The notes under the pieces were generated by a model. The model worked only from the letters and a program-made list of their open reading frames with translations, was not told where the DNA came from and searched no databases. From the NCBI RefSeq assembly GCF_003611035.1, contig NZ_CP030033.1, positions 1,178,001-1,242,000 on the forward strand: 64,000 nucleotides of DNA. The letters are read 5' to 3'. The position numbers and the translations under genes are program-made. Positions 49,695-57,554 of the stretch are shown one piece after another (the stretch's first letter is position 1; every line of letters begins with the position of its first letter). The DNA is from Cryobacterium soli (lineage in GTDB: Bacteria; Actinomycetota; Actinomycetes; Actinomycetales; Microbacteriaceae).

Positions 49695-50693
49695 ATGGTC
49701 ACCGCCCTTCCCCCCGAACACCTGTCAGATCCCTCCGCACAGACGGCGACGCACGCCTGGGGGTACGGCCTGGCCACGATCGCCGGTGACGGCACCGTGC
49801 TCGACACCTGGTTCCCGGCGCCGGCGCTGGGCGAGCTGCCTCGGGACCGGGACCGCTGGATCGTGCCCACCGAGCTGGAGGAGGCCGCAGGCCCCGACGC
49901 CCGCCGCAACGTGCGCCTCGAGGCCGTCACGGTCGAGATCGACCTGCAGGCGCCTCCCGCGGGCACCTCGGATGCCTACCTGCGGCTGCACCTGCTCTCG
50001 CACCTGCTCGTCCGGCCCAACTCGATCAACCTCGACGGCATCTTCTCTCACCTGCCCAACGTGGTCTGGACCAACGCCGGCCCGGTGTTGCCCGCCGACT
50101 TCGACAGGCTCCGGCCGTCGCTGCAGCGGCACGGTATCAGCGCCTCTGGCCTGGACAAGTTCCCGCCGCTGCTCAACTACGTCTCCCCCGACCGGGTGCG
50201 CATCGCGGACGCGTCCCGGGTGCGCCTGGGCGCCTACCTGTCCCCCGGCACCACCGTCATGCACGAGGGCTTCGTCAATTTCAATGCCGGCACCCTGGGG
50301 GTCTCGATGGTCGAGGGCCGCGTCTCGCAGGGCGTCGTGGTCGGTGACGGCGCCGACGTCGGCGGCGGCGCATCCATCATGGGCACGCTCTCGGGCGGCG
50401 GCACCCAGCGGGTCACGATCGGGCAGCGCGCGCTGCTCGGCGCCAACTCGGGCATCGGCATCTCGATCGGCGACGACTCCGTCGTGGAGGCGGGCCTGTA
50501 CGTGACCGCCGGCACCAAGGTCGTGCTGCTGGACGGCACCCGCACCGCCGACGGCGCACCGCGCACGGCCAAGGCCAAGGACCTCTCCGGCGTGCCGAAC
50601 CTGCTGTTCCGCCGCAACTCGCTCACCGGCGCCGTCGAGGTGCTGCCCCGTGCCGGCAGCGGCATCACCCTGAACGCGGCCCTGCACGCCTGA
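49695..50693 (+). CDS. dapD: Tetrahydrodipicolinate N-succinyltransferase DapD
   Basis: 332 aa. An N-terminal alpha/beta region, then a left-handed beta-helix of hexapeptide repeats (VRLGAYLSPGTTVMHEGFVN in two parts, NAGTLGVSMVEGRVSQG, VVVGDGADVGGGASIMG, ISIGDDSVVEAGLYV). This is the actinobacterial DapD type, somewhat longer than the E. coli enzyme. It succinylates tetrahydrodipicolinate with succinyl-CoA. The predicted transcript starts at the ATG. A perfect terminator shared with gltA follows. Confidence 0.94.
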   Translation: MVTALPPEHLSDPSAQTATHAWGYGLATIAGDGTVLDTWFPAPALGELPRDRDRWIVPTELEEAAGPDARRNVRLEAVTVEIDLQAPPAGTSDAYLRLHLLSHLLVRPNSINLDGIFSHLPNVVWTNAGPVLPADFDRLRPSLQRHGISASGLDKFPPLLNYVSPDRVRIADASRVRLGAYLSPGTTVMHEGFVNFNAGTLGVSMVEGRVSQGVVVGDGADVGGGASIMGTLSGGGTQRVTIGQRALLGANSGIGISIGDDSVVEAGLYVTAGTKVVLLDGTRTADGAPRTAKAKDLSGVPNLLFRRNSLTGAVEVLPRAGSGITLNAALHA

Positions 50694-50711
50694 TCCCTTC
50701 CGCGAACTGCG

Positions 50712-50750
50712 AGAAAAGCCCCAAGAATCCGAGATTCTTGGGGCTTTTCT
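50712..50750. terminator. Bidirectional terminator between dapD and gltA
   Basis: Perfect 17-bp stem AGAAAAGCCCCAAGAAT / ATTCTTGGGGCTTTTCT with CCGAG loop, ending in TTTTCT on both strands. Confidence 0.93.
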
Positions 50751-50764
50751 GGCAGGTCGCGAGG

Positions 50765-52105
50765 CTAGGCGCGGGGGTAGTCGCGCGCGACCGCTCCCGT
50801 GTAGAGCTGCTGGGGGCGACCGATCTTGGTGGTCGGGTCCAGGTTCATCTCGCGCCAGTGCGCGATCCACCCGGGCAGCCGGCCGATGGCGAACAGCACC
50901 GTGAACATCCGCGGCGGGAAGCCCATGGCCTTGTAGATCACGCCGGTGTAGAAGTCCACATTGGGGTAGAGCTTGCGTTCCTTGAAATAGTCGTCATTGA
51001 GCGCGATGAACTCGAGCTCCTTGGCGATGTCGAGCAGGTCGTCCTTCACGCCCAGGGCCTCGAGCACGGCGTCGGCGCTCTCCTTGACGAGTTTGGCGCG
51101 CGGGTCGTAGTTCTTGTAGACCCGGTGGCCGAAGCCCATCAGGCGCACGCCGGCTTCCTTGTTCTTGACGCGTTCGACGTACTTCTGCACGCCTTCGCCG
51201 GAGGCCTTGATGTCGCTGAGCATGGTGAGAACGGCCTCGTTGGCGCCGCCGTGCAGCGGGCCGGAGAGGGCGTTGATGCCGCCGGAGACCGAGGCGAACA
51301 GGTTGGCCTCGGTGGAGCCGACCAGGCGCACGGCCGAGGTGGAGGCGTTCTGCTCGTGGTCCTCATGCAGCATCAGCAGGCGTTCGAGCGCCTTGCTCAC
51401 GACGGGGTTCACCACATACGGCTCGGCGAGGGTACCGAAGTTGAGCTTGATGAAGTTGTCCACGAAGCTCAGCGAGTTGTCCGGGTAGAGGAATGCGTGC
51501 CCGATGCTCTTCTTGTGCGCGTACGCCGCCATCACCGGCAGCTTGGCGAGCAGGCGGATCATCGACAACTCGACCTGTTCGGGGTCCTTGGGGTCCAGCG
51601 AGTCCTGGTAGTAGGTCGACAGGGCCGAGACGCCGGCGGAGAGCACCGACATCGGGTGCGCGTTGTGCGGCAGGGCGTCGTAGAAGCGGCGCAGGTCTTC
51701 GTGCAGCAGGGTGTGCCGACGGATGCGGGTGTCGAACCCGCTGAGTTCGCTCTCGGTGGGCAGCTCGCCGTAGATCAGCAGCCAGGCGGTTTCGAGGAAG
51801 CTCGAGTTCTGGGCGATCTGCTCGATCGGGTAGCCGCGGTAGCGGAGGATCCCGTGCTCGCCGTCGATGTACGTGATGGCTGACTTCGTTGCCGCCGTGT
51901 TCACGAATCCGGAGTCGAACGTGGTGAAACCGGTCTGCTTGGTCAGCGTCGCGATATCGATGCTGGACGGGCCGTCAGTGCTGCCCAGGATGGGGAACTG
52001 TGCCGATCCACCCGGATAGGTCAGAGTGGCCGTCTGCGGGCCCTGTACGGCCCGGTCGATGAACTGCGGCTCATTGGATGGTGTTCGCTGCGCGACGTCG
52101 CTCAC
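50765..52105 (-). CDS. gltA: Citrate synthase (type II)
   Basis: 446 aa. GltA signature regions: ITYIDGEHGILRYRGYPIEQ, ALPHNAHPMSVLSAGVSAL, LMLHEDHEQNASTSAVRLV (active-site His), SGPLHGGANEAVL (His) and MGFGHRVYKNYDPRAK (His). A 'SAQFPILGSTDGPSSIDI' N-terminal beta domain is the large-type feature. It condenses acetyl-CoA and oxaloacetate. GTG start 52105 follows GGGAGG by 6 bases; a start at 52183 would add 26 unconserved residues. Confidence 0.95.
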   Translation of the reverse strand: MSDVAQRTPSNEPQFIDRAVQGPQTATLTYPGGSAQFPILGSTDGPSSIDIATLTKQTGFTTFDSGFVNTAATKSAITYIDGEHGILRYRGYPIEQIAQNSSFLETAWLLIYGELPTESELSGFDTRIRRHTLLHEDLRRFYDALPHNAHPMSVLSAGVSALSTYYQDSLDPKDPEQVELSMIRLLAKLPVMAAYAHKKSIGHAFLYPDNSLSFVDNFIKLNFGTLAEPYVVNPVVSKALERLLMLHEDHEQNASTSAVRLVGSTEANLFASVSGGINALSGPLHGGANEAVLTMLSDIKASGEGVQKYVERVKNKEAGVRLMGFGHRVYKNYDPRAKLVKESADAVLEALGVKDDLLDIAKELEFIALNDDYFKERKLYPNVDFYTGVIYKAMGFPPRMFTVLFAIGRLPGWIAHWREMNLDPTTKIGRPQQLYTGAVARDYPRA

Positions 52106-52328
52106 GGCGCCTCCCTGGATTTCAAAGCCTTTCGGCTGTTGGTCTGTGGCGGTCCGCCGCAGCACGCTCGTGGTGCTTGGCAACGATAACCCGCCTACAG
52201 CCTATTCCGCCGAGGGGCATACTGTTGCATCCGCCAACATCGCACCGCTCCTGTTGGCACTCCGCTACAGCCCGGACCGCCCCGCGGACACTACGCGCGC
52301 GGGCGCGTTGCCGCATCGAAAATCGCTA

Positions 52329-52342
52329 GGGCCGAAAGGCCC
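52329..52342 (-). terminator. Short GAAA-loop hairpin after the TfoX-like gene
   Basis: GGGCC-GAAA-GGCCC, 21 bp past the TfoX-like stop, followed on the minus strand by a GATTTTCG stretch. Confidence 0.45.
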
Positions 52343-52362
52343 CAACCACGGTCGTCGGCGTC

Positions 52363-52737
52363 TCAGGCCTGGGCGAGAGCGAGCGCGTAGCCGTAGGCCT
52401 CTTCGAGCATCTCACTCCATCGGCCCACCCCGGCCTCGGCCGGAAACCGCGCCCACTCGCGCATCGTGCGGGCCCCCATCACGACGGGTCGTCCCGCGTG
52501 TTGGTCGACCAGATGGCGCACTCGCGGTTCGGGAAGCTTGACGACGAGGTCGCCGTTGCGGCCGATGAAGGCGAACATCCGGCCGCGCACCCGCAGGCCG
52601 TCGCCGTTGAACATCCGCCCCTGGGTCACGGGAGGCCGCGCAGGCAGCTCGGAGACGAGGTCGTACAGGGCCGCGACGCCTGCGGCGTACGCGTCGACGG
52701 GTACGCCGCCACCGTCCAGCTCGATGCTGTCAGCCAT
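52363..52737 (-). CDS. TfoX/Sxy N-terminal domain-like protein
   Basis: 124 aa. MFNGDGLRVRGRMFAFIGRNG followed by LVVKLPEPRV is the TfoX N-terminal domain pattern (metF-G-G-l...k..fa.i....l..K), and TMREWARFP is its usual end in actinobacteria. There is no C-terminal TfoX domain. The competence role known from proteobacterial Sxy cannot be assumed. Start ATG 52737 follows TAGGCT by six bases. It stands alone between gltA and dapC. Confidence 0.8.
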   Translation of the reverse strand: MADSIELDGGGVPVDAYAAGVAALYDLVSELPARPPVTQGRMFNGDGLRVRGRMFAFIGRNGDLVVKLPEPRVRHLVDQHAGRPVVMGARTMREWARFPAEAGVGRWSEMLEEAYGYALALAQA

Positions 52738-52743
52738 GCCCCC

Positions 52744-52749
52744 AGCCTA
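52744..52749 (-). promoter_or_regulatory. -10 hexamer, leaderless start of the TfoX-like gene
   Basis: TAGGCT, six bases (GGGGGC), ATG at 52737. Confidence 0.5.
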
Positions 52750-52853
52750 AGCAGCCCGGCGGTGAGCACAACTCCAGCAGAATCCCACCGGGGTGGGTCA
52801 TCGCAAGCGGAATTACGGTATCCGCCGGGTGCCCGCCCAGGGAATTGCGGGAG

Positions 52854-53963
52854 TTACGCAGCCCAGGCGCGGAGACGGGCGGCGGCAGCGTTGATGCGTT
52901 CGTCGGTGGCGGTGAGGGAGAACCGCACGTGCTCGGGGAAGAAGTCGCCGTAGAACGGGCCGGGGCCGGCCAGGATGCCCAGCTCGGCGAGCTGCCGGAT
53001 CGAGTCCCAGGCGTCGACGCCGGCTGTCGCCCAGAGGTACAGGCCTGCCTCGCTGTTCTCGATCGTGAAGCCCGCGGCCGTGAGCGCGGGTAGCAGCACC
53101 TCACGGCGGGCCCGGTACAGCCGGCGCTGCCTGGCGACATGCTCGTCGTCACCGAGGGCCGCCACCATGGCGGCCTGCAGCGGGGCGGGCAGCATGAGGC
53201 CGGCGTGCTTCCGCACGGTGAGCAGACGGCCGAGCACGGCGTCGCAGCCGGCGGCGAACGCGCCGCGGTAGCCGGCCATGTTGGACTGCTTGCTCAACGA
53301 GTAGATGGCCACGACGTCGCGGTTGTCGCCGTCGGTCACGCGAGGGTCCAGGATGCTGGGGATCGCCTCGGCGTCCCACGGCGCGTCCCAGCCGAGTTCG
53401 GCGTAGCACTCGTCGTTGACGATCACGGCGCCCAGCTCCCGGGCGCGCGCCACCGCGGCACGGAGGTACGCGACGTTCAGCACCCGTCCGTCGGGGTTGC
53501 CGGGGCTGTTCAACCAGACGAGTTTCGTCGTCGCCGGCCACTCGGCGGGGTCATCGGACGCCAACGCATCCGCCCCGGCCATCGCCGCGCCGATCGCGTA
53601 GGTGGGGTAGGCGGCCCTGGGGTGCACGATGGTGTCGCCCTCCCCCAGTCCCAGCATGAACGGCAGCAGCGCCACGAGCTCCTTGGAGCCGATGGTGGGC
53701 AGCACGTTCTGCTCGGTCAGCCCGGCCACACCGCGGCGGCGGGCATACCAGTCGATGATGGCGTGCTGCAGGGCCGGGGTGCCGGTGGTCTGCGGGTAGG
53801 CGTGCGCATCCGTCGCGTGGGCCAAGGCGGCCTGCACGACGGGCGGGGTCGCGTCGACGGGCGAGCCGATCGACAGGTCGACGATTCCGTCGGCGTGGGA
53901 CCTGGCCTGCTGCGCGAACGGCAGCATCTGGTCCCACGGGTAGTCGGGAAGCGGCTTCAGCAC
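52854..53963 (-). CDS. dapC: N-succinyldiaminopimelate aminotransferase DapC
   Basis: 369 aa fold-type I PLP aminotransferase. Conserved features: VDLSIGSPVDATPP (substrate arm), PTIGSKELVALLPF, VWLNSPGNPDG, IVNDECYAELGW (cofactor Asp and Tyr), IYSLSKQSNMAGYR (PLP Lys) and C-terminal HVRFSLTATDERI (substrate Arg). It converts the keto product of DapD to N-succinyl-LL-diaminopimelate, linking it to dapD and dapE nearby. GTG start 53963 is two bases after the ferredoxin stop, so it is cotranscribed and probably coupled, the same order as fdxC-Rv1178 in mycobacteria. Confidence 0.92.
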   Translation of the reverse strand: MLKPLPDYPWDQMLPFAQQARSHADGIVDLSIGSPVDATPPVVQAALAHATDAHAYPQTTGTPALQHAIIDWYARRRGVAGLTEQNVLPTIGSKELVALLPFMLGLGEGDTIVHPRAAYPTYAIGAAMAGADALASDDPAEWPATTKLVWLNSPGNPDGRVLNVAYLRAAVARARELGAVIVNDECYAELGWDAPWDAEAIPSILDPRVTDGDNRDVVAIYSLSKQSNMAGYRGAFAAGCDAVLGRLLTVRKHAGLMLPAPLQAAMVAALGDDEHVARQRRLYRARREVLLPALTAAGFTIENSEAGLYLWATAGVDAWDSIRQLAELGILAGPGPFYGDFFPEHVRFSLTATDERINAAAARLRAWAA

Positions 53964-53965
53964 GT

Positions 53966-54289
53966 CTAGTGCTGGACCTGGGGCGGCAGCACCGAGATCA
54001 CCGGGTGATCCTTGGCGATCACACCCACCTTGGCGGCGCCGCCGGGCGAGCCGATGTCGTCGAAGAACTCGACGTTGGCCTTGTAGTAGTCGGCCCACTG
54101 CTCGGGCAGGTCGTCTTCGTAGTAGATGGCCTCGACGGGGCAGACGGGCTCGCAGGCCCCACAGTCCACGCACTCGTCGGGGTGGATGTAGAGGGAGCGT
54201 TCACCCTCGTAGATGCAGTCGACGGGACATTCGTCGACGCAGGCACGGTCTTTAACGTCCACGCAGGGCAGGGCGATCACATACGTCAC
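53966..54289 (-). CDS. fdxA: Ferredoxin, 7Fe/FdxA type
   Basis: 107 aa. Two cluster motifs: [13 protein letters not shown] (Cys 10, 17, 21, 25 region) and [19 protein letters not shown], giving a 3Fe-4S/4Fe-4S seven-iron ferredoxin with the usual C-terminal extension ([13 protein letters not shown]). It is a soluble electron carrier. Start is GTG 54289 with GAAGGGA about 13 bases upstream. A likely -10, TAGACT at 54328-54323, overlaps the stop codon of the upstream gene. It is cotranscribed with dapC. Confidence 0.93.
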   Translation of the reverse strand: MTYVIALPCVDVKDRACVDECPVDCIYEGERSLYIHPDECVDCGACEPVCPVEAIYYEDDLPEQWADYYKANVEFFDDIGSPGGAAKVGVIAKDHPVISVLPPQVQH

Positions 54290-54322
54290 AGTGGCGGAAT
54301 TCCCTTCACGAACTAAGTGGCC

Positions 54323-54328
54323 AGTCTA
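54323..54328 (-). promoter_or_regulatory. -10 hexamer of the fdxA-dapC operon
   Basis: TAGACT on the minus strand; its first three bases are the TAG stop of the MshB-like fusion gene. Predicts a leader of about 27 bases carrying the ribosome site. Confidence 0.4.
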
Positions 54329-55291
54329 CGCCGTCGGTGCTCTGGCGGGAATTCGGGGCCACGCGAGAACGAGCGCGGCGACCAGTGCGGGAACTATCGT
54401 CCACACCGAGCCGAGCACCCCGGCAGGCACGAGTACCGAGCCGCCCGTGCTGCGCAGCGACAGCAGGAAGACCGTGAGCAGCAGGCCGACAGCCGCCGCG
54501 CCCACCACCAGGCGGTCACCGACCACCAGGCGCAGGCCGAGCAGCAGCGAACCCGCGGCCAGCAACGCCAGGACCAGCCCGATCGGCACCGTGACCGACG
54601 CGAGCGAGAACGTGGTCTGGTGGGCCACTGTGCCCAGCACCCCGAAGAGCACACCGGCGGCCAGCCCCATCAGGGTGGCGAGCACCCGCGTGGCCCTGGT
54701 GGGTGGCTCCGGGTCGGACGGATGCGGCACCGCAGGTCCCCGCAGGAAGGTCTCGGTGCCCGTGACGAGCACTTCGCTGCCATCGCCGGGGCACACAACG
54801 CGACCGTCGACGGCCCAGCGGTTCGGGTAGGCGGCCAGCGCGTGCAGCTTGCGGTCCACCTGGTCGCTCACGTCGACCGCGGTGAGGCGGTGCCCCGTCG
54901 ACTGGGAGACCCGGCTGCTGAGGAACACCGGCACCCCGTGGTCCCCCGCGGCATCGATGGCTGCCTGGCGGAGGTCGCGGTCGGCGGCGCCGACGACGAC
55001 GGCTGTGGCCTGCGCCTCTGTCAGGGCCGCGCCAAGCACGTCCCTGGTGTCCACCTCCGGCCGGGCGGTCAGCACCCGCCACCGCGCAGGGTCGGTCTCG
55101 CCGAGCGCGGTGCGGGCGGCCGTGACGGCGGCGGCATCCGGCACGCGCTCCGCCAGCACCGCCCCGAACAGAACCGTCACCTCGGCATCGTCGTCGAGGA
55201 GCCTTGCGATCGTGCCGCCCGTGAGCAGGGCCTCGTCGCCGGGGGCATCCACCACGAAGACCACCCGTTCGCCGCTTCCGGACATGACCAT
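54326..55291 (-). CDS. Degenerate MshB/PIG-L-like domain fused to a membrane domain
   Basis: 321 aa. Residues 1-190 follow the LmbE/PIG-L deacetylase outline (VVFVVDAPGDEALLTGGTIARLL corresponds to the AHPDDE...GGTIA region of MshB, given here in overlapping words DAPGDE and LLTGGTIA). The zinc-binding His and the catalytic Asp of AHPDDE are replaced (APGDE) and no GHPDH-type ligand is seen later, so deacetylase activity is unlikely. Residues ~195-315 hold about four membrane helices like the small membrane protein next to mshB in mycobacteria. Start ATG 55291 has AGGAG 8 bases upstream. Confidence 0.68.
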   Translation of the reverse strand: MVMSGSGERVVFVVDAPGDEALLTGGTIARLLDDDAEVTVLFGAVLAERVPDAAAVTAARTALGETDPARWRVLTARPEVDTRDVLGAALTEAQATAVVVGAADRDLRQAAIDAAGDHGVPVFLSSRVSQSTGHRLTAVDVSDQVDRKLHALAAYPNRWAVDGRVVCPGDGSEVLVTGTETFLRGPAVPHPSDPEPPTRATRVLATLMGLAAGVLFGVLGTVAHQTTFSLASVTVPIGLVLALLAAGSLLLGLRLVVGDRLVVGAAAVGLLLTVFLLSLRSTGGSVLVPAGVLGSVWTIVPALVAALVLAWPRIPARAPTA

Positions 55292-55422
55292 GGGTGACTC
55301 CTGTGCACAAAACGGGCGCGGAACGCCGGCGGACGGGGACAACGTACGGTGCAGAACGCCGGCCGTGATTCTGTGAAAATCCTAGCTGGACACGCCCGTG
55401 CATCTTCCGTAGAGTGAGTGGG

Positions 55423-55441
55423 TAAGGTAAGCCTTACCATC
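55423..55441. promoter_or_regulatory. DtxR/IdeR-type iron box upstream of efeUOB
   Basis: TAAGGTAAGCCTTACCATC contains the perfect palindrome GGTAAG-C-CTTACC (55426-55438) and matches the IdeR/DtxR consensus core GGTWAG-S-CTWACC. It lies 41 bp before the efeU start, where bound repressor would block transcription when iron is plentiful. Confidence 0.85.
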
Positions 55442-55481
55442 GTTCGACATTCCAACTCATCCTCGACGACCGGGAAGCACC

Positions 55482-56339
55482 GTGCTCGCAAACTACCTGA
55501 TCGGCCTGCGTGAAGGCCTCGAAGCCGCGCTGATCGTGACGATCCTGATCGCCTATGTGGTCAAGATCGGCCGCCGCGACGTGCTGCCCCGTCTCTGGAC
55601 CGGTGTCGGCCTGGCCGTCCTGCTGGCGCTCCTGCTGGGCGCCATCCTCACCTTCGGCACCTACGGGCTGAGCTTCGCCGCCCAGGAGACCATCGGCGGA
55701 CTGCTCTCCATCATCGCCACCGGCCTGGTCACCTGGATGGTGTTCTGGATGCTGCGCACCGCCCGCGACCTCAAGGGCCACCTGCACGGCAGCATCGACA
55801 AGCACCTGGTCGGCACCGGCATGGGCCTGGTGCTCGTCGCCTTCCTCGCCGTCGGCCGCGAGGGCATCGAGACCGCCCTGTTCATCTGGGCGGCCGTGCA
55901 GGCCACCGGCGAGACGACCCTGCCGCTGATCGGCGCGAGCCTGGGCATCCTCACGGCCGTCGGCCTGGGCTGGCTCATCTACGCGGGCATGCTCAAGATC
56001 AACCTGAGCCGGTTCTTCACCTGGACCGGCGCCATTCTCATCGTGGTCGCCGCCGGGGTGCTCTCCTACGGCGTGCACGACCTGCAGGAAGCCGGCATCC
56101 TGCCCGGACTGAACGCCCTCGCGTTCAACGTCTCGGCCGTGATCCCGCCGGACAGCTGGTACGGCACCCTGCTCAAGGGCACCCTCAATTTCTCGCCGGC
56201 CACCACCTGGCTCGAACTGGCCGCGTGGCTCGCCTACCTGGTGCCCACGCTCACGCTCTTCATCGTGAAGAGCCGCACCACGACCCCGGCCCGCGCCGCG
56301 GCCCCCCGGCAGACCGCCTCCGCGGTCGCCGCCCACTGA
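55482..56339 (+). CDS. efeU: Ferrous/ferric iron permease EfeU (FTR1 family)
   Basis: 285 aa with seven membrane segments. The two FTR1/EfeU iron motifs are LREGLEAALIV (8-18) and VGREGIETALFIW (near 125). It transports iron across the membrane, with EfeO and EfeB presenting or oxidising it. GTG start 55482 follows GGGAAG. It is the first gene of efeUOB, behind an iron-repressor box. Confidence 0.94.
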   Translation: MLANYLIGLREGLEAALIVTILIAYVVKIGRRDVLPRLWTGVGLAVLLALLLGAILTFGTYGLSFAAQETIGGLLSIIATGLVTWMVFWMLRTARDLKGHLHGSIDKHLVGTGMGLVLVAFLAVGREGIETALFIWAAVQATGETTLPLIGASLGILTAVGLGWLIYAGMLKINLSRFFTWTGAILIVVAAGVLSYGVHDLQEAGILPGLNALAFNVSAVIPPDSWYGTLLKGTLNFSPATTWLELAAWLAYLVPTLTLFIVKSRTTTPARAAAPRQTASAVAAH

Positions 56340-56371
56340 CCCCTCCCCTGCCCTCCCTCCTAAGGACACCC

Positions 56372-57541
56372 ATGCGCGCCCGCTTCCTCCCCCTCGTCGC
56401 CGCCTCCGCCGGCGCCCTGCTCGCCCTCACCGGCTGCGTGGCCAACGCCGGTTCCACCGGTGGCTCCGGCCAGGCCCTCACCGTCGACAGCAGCGCGGAT
56501 GCCTGCACGGTGTCGGCCGCCGAAGCGCCCGCGGGCAACGTCAGCTTCAAGGTCACCAACTCGGGCGACCAGGTCACCGAGTTCTACCTGCTCGCCGAAG
56601 ACGGCCTGCGCATCGTGGGAGAGGCCGAGAACATCGGCCCGGGCCTCAGCCGCGACCTCGTGGTGCAGCTCGCCGCCGGCAGCTACATCACCAGCTGCAA
56701 GCCCGGCATGACCGGCGACGGCATCGACAAGACCACGTTCACCGTCACCGATTCCGGCGACGATGTGGTGGTGGACGCCGACCTGGACGCCCAGGTCGAG
56801 GTCGCCAACACCAACTACGCGGCCTACGTGCGCGACCAGGTCGCCCAGCTCCTCACCGGCACCCAGGCTTTCGCCGACGCCTACGTCGCCAACGACGACG
56901 ACACGGCGCGTGCCCTGTACGCGGCCACCCGGGCGCACTGGGAGCGCGTGGAGACCGTGGCCGAATCGTTCGGCGACCTGGACCCGCAGCTCGACCTCCG
57001 CGAAGCGGACCTCGAAGAGGGCCAGGACTGGACCGGCTGGCACGCCATCGAGAAGGACCTCTGGCCTGCCGAGGCCGAGGCCGGCTTCGCCGCCTACACG
57101 CCCGAACAGCGCCGGAATCTGGCCGACCTGCTCGTGGCCGACACCACCACACTGAACGAGAAGGTGCAGGACCTCAGCTTCACGCTGTCGCAGCAGACCA
57201 ACGGCGCCATCGGGCTGCTCGACGAGGTCGCAACCGGCAAGGTCACCGGGGAGGAGGAGTTCTGGTCGCACACCGACCTCTGGGACTTCCAGGCCAACAT
57301 CGACGGCGCCAAGGTGCTCTACGACGGCGTGCGGGACATCCTGGTCGAGGAAGACCCCGACCTGGCCACCAAGCTGGACACCGAGTTCGCTTCACTGCAG
57401 AAGCTCCTCGACGCCCAGCGCGTCGGCGACGGCTTCACTCTGTACACCGACCTGAGCCCTGCCGAGATCAAGGCTTTCGCCGACCAGGTGAACGCCCTGG
57501 GCGAGCCGCTCAACCAGCTCACCGCTACGCTCGTCCTCTAA
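56372..57541 (+). CDS. efeO: Iron uptake lipoprotein EfeO
   Basis: 389 aa. Signal peptide with lipobox LTGC, an N-terminal cupredoxin-like domain (VSFKVTNSGDQVTEFYLL, CKPGMTGDG) and a C-terminal M75 imelysin-like domain with HWERVETVAESFGDLD and GWHAIEKDLW; the latter contains the HxxE iron motif. The two-domain form is the EfeO type. It binds iron outside the membrane for EfeU. Start ATG 56372 has AAGGA upstream; the gap to efeU is 32 bp and to efeB 13 bp. Confidence 0.94.
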   Translation: MRARFLPLVAASAGALLALTGCVANAGSTGGSGQALTVDSSADACTVSAAEAPAGNVSFKVTNSGDQVTEFYLLAEDGLRIVGEAENIGPGLSRDLVVQLAAGSYITSCKPGMTGDGIDKTTFTVTDSGDDVVVDADLDAQVEVANTNYAAYVRDQVAQLLTGTQAFADAYVANDDDTARALYAATRAHWERVETVAESFGDLDPQLDLREADLEEGQDWTGWHAIEKDLWPAEAEAGFAAYTPEQRRNLADLLVADTTTLNEKVQDLSFTLSQQTNGAIGLLDEVATGKVTGEEEFWSHTDLWDFQANIDGAKVLYDGVRDILVEEDPDLATKLDTEFASLQKLLDAQRVGDGFTLYTDLSPAEIKAFADQVNALGEPLNQLTATLVL

Positions 57542-57554
57542 CGAAGACCAGCAG

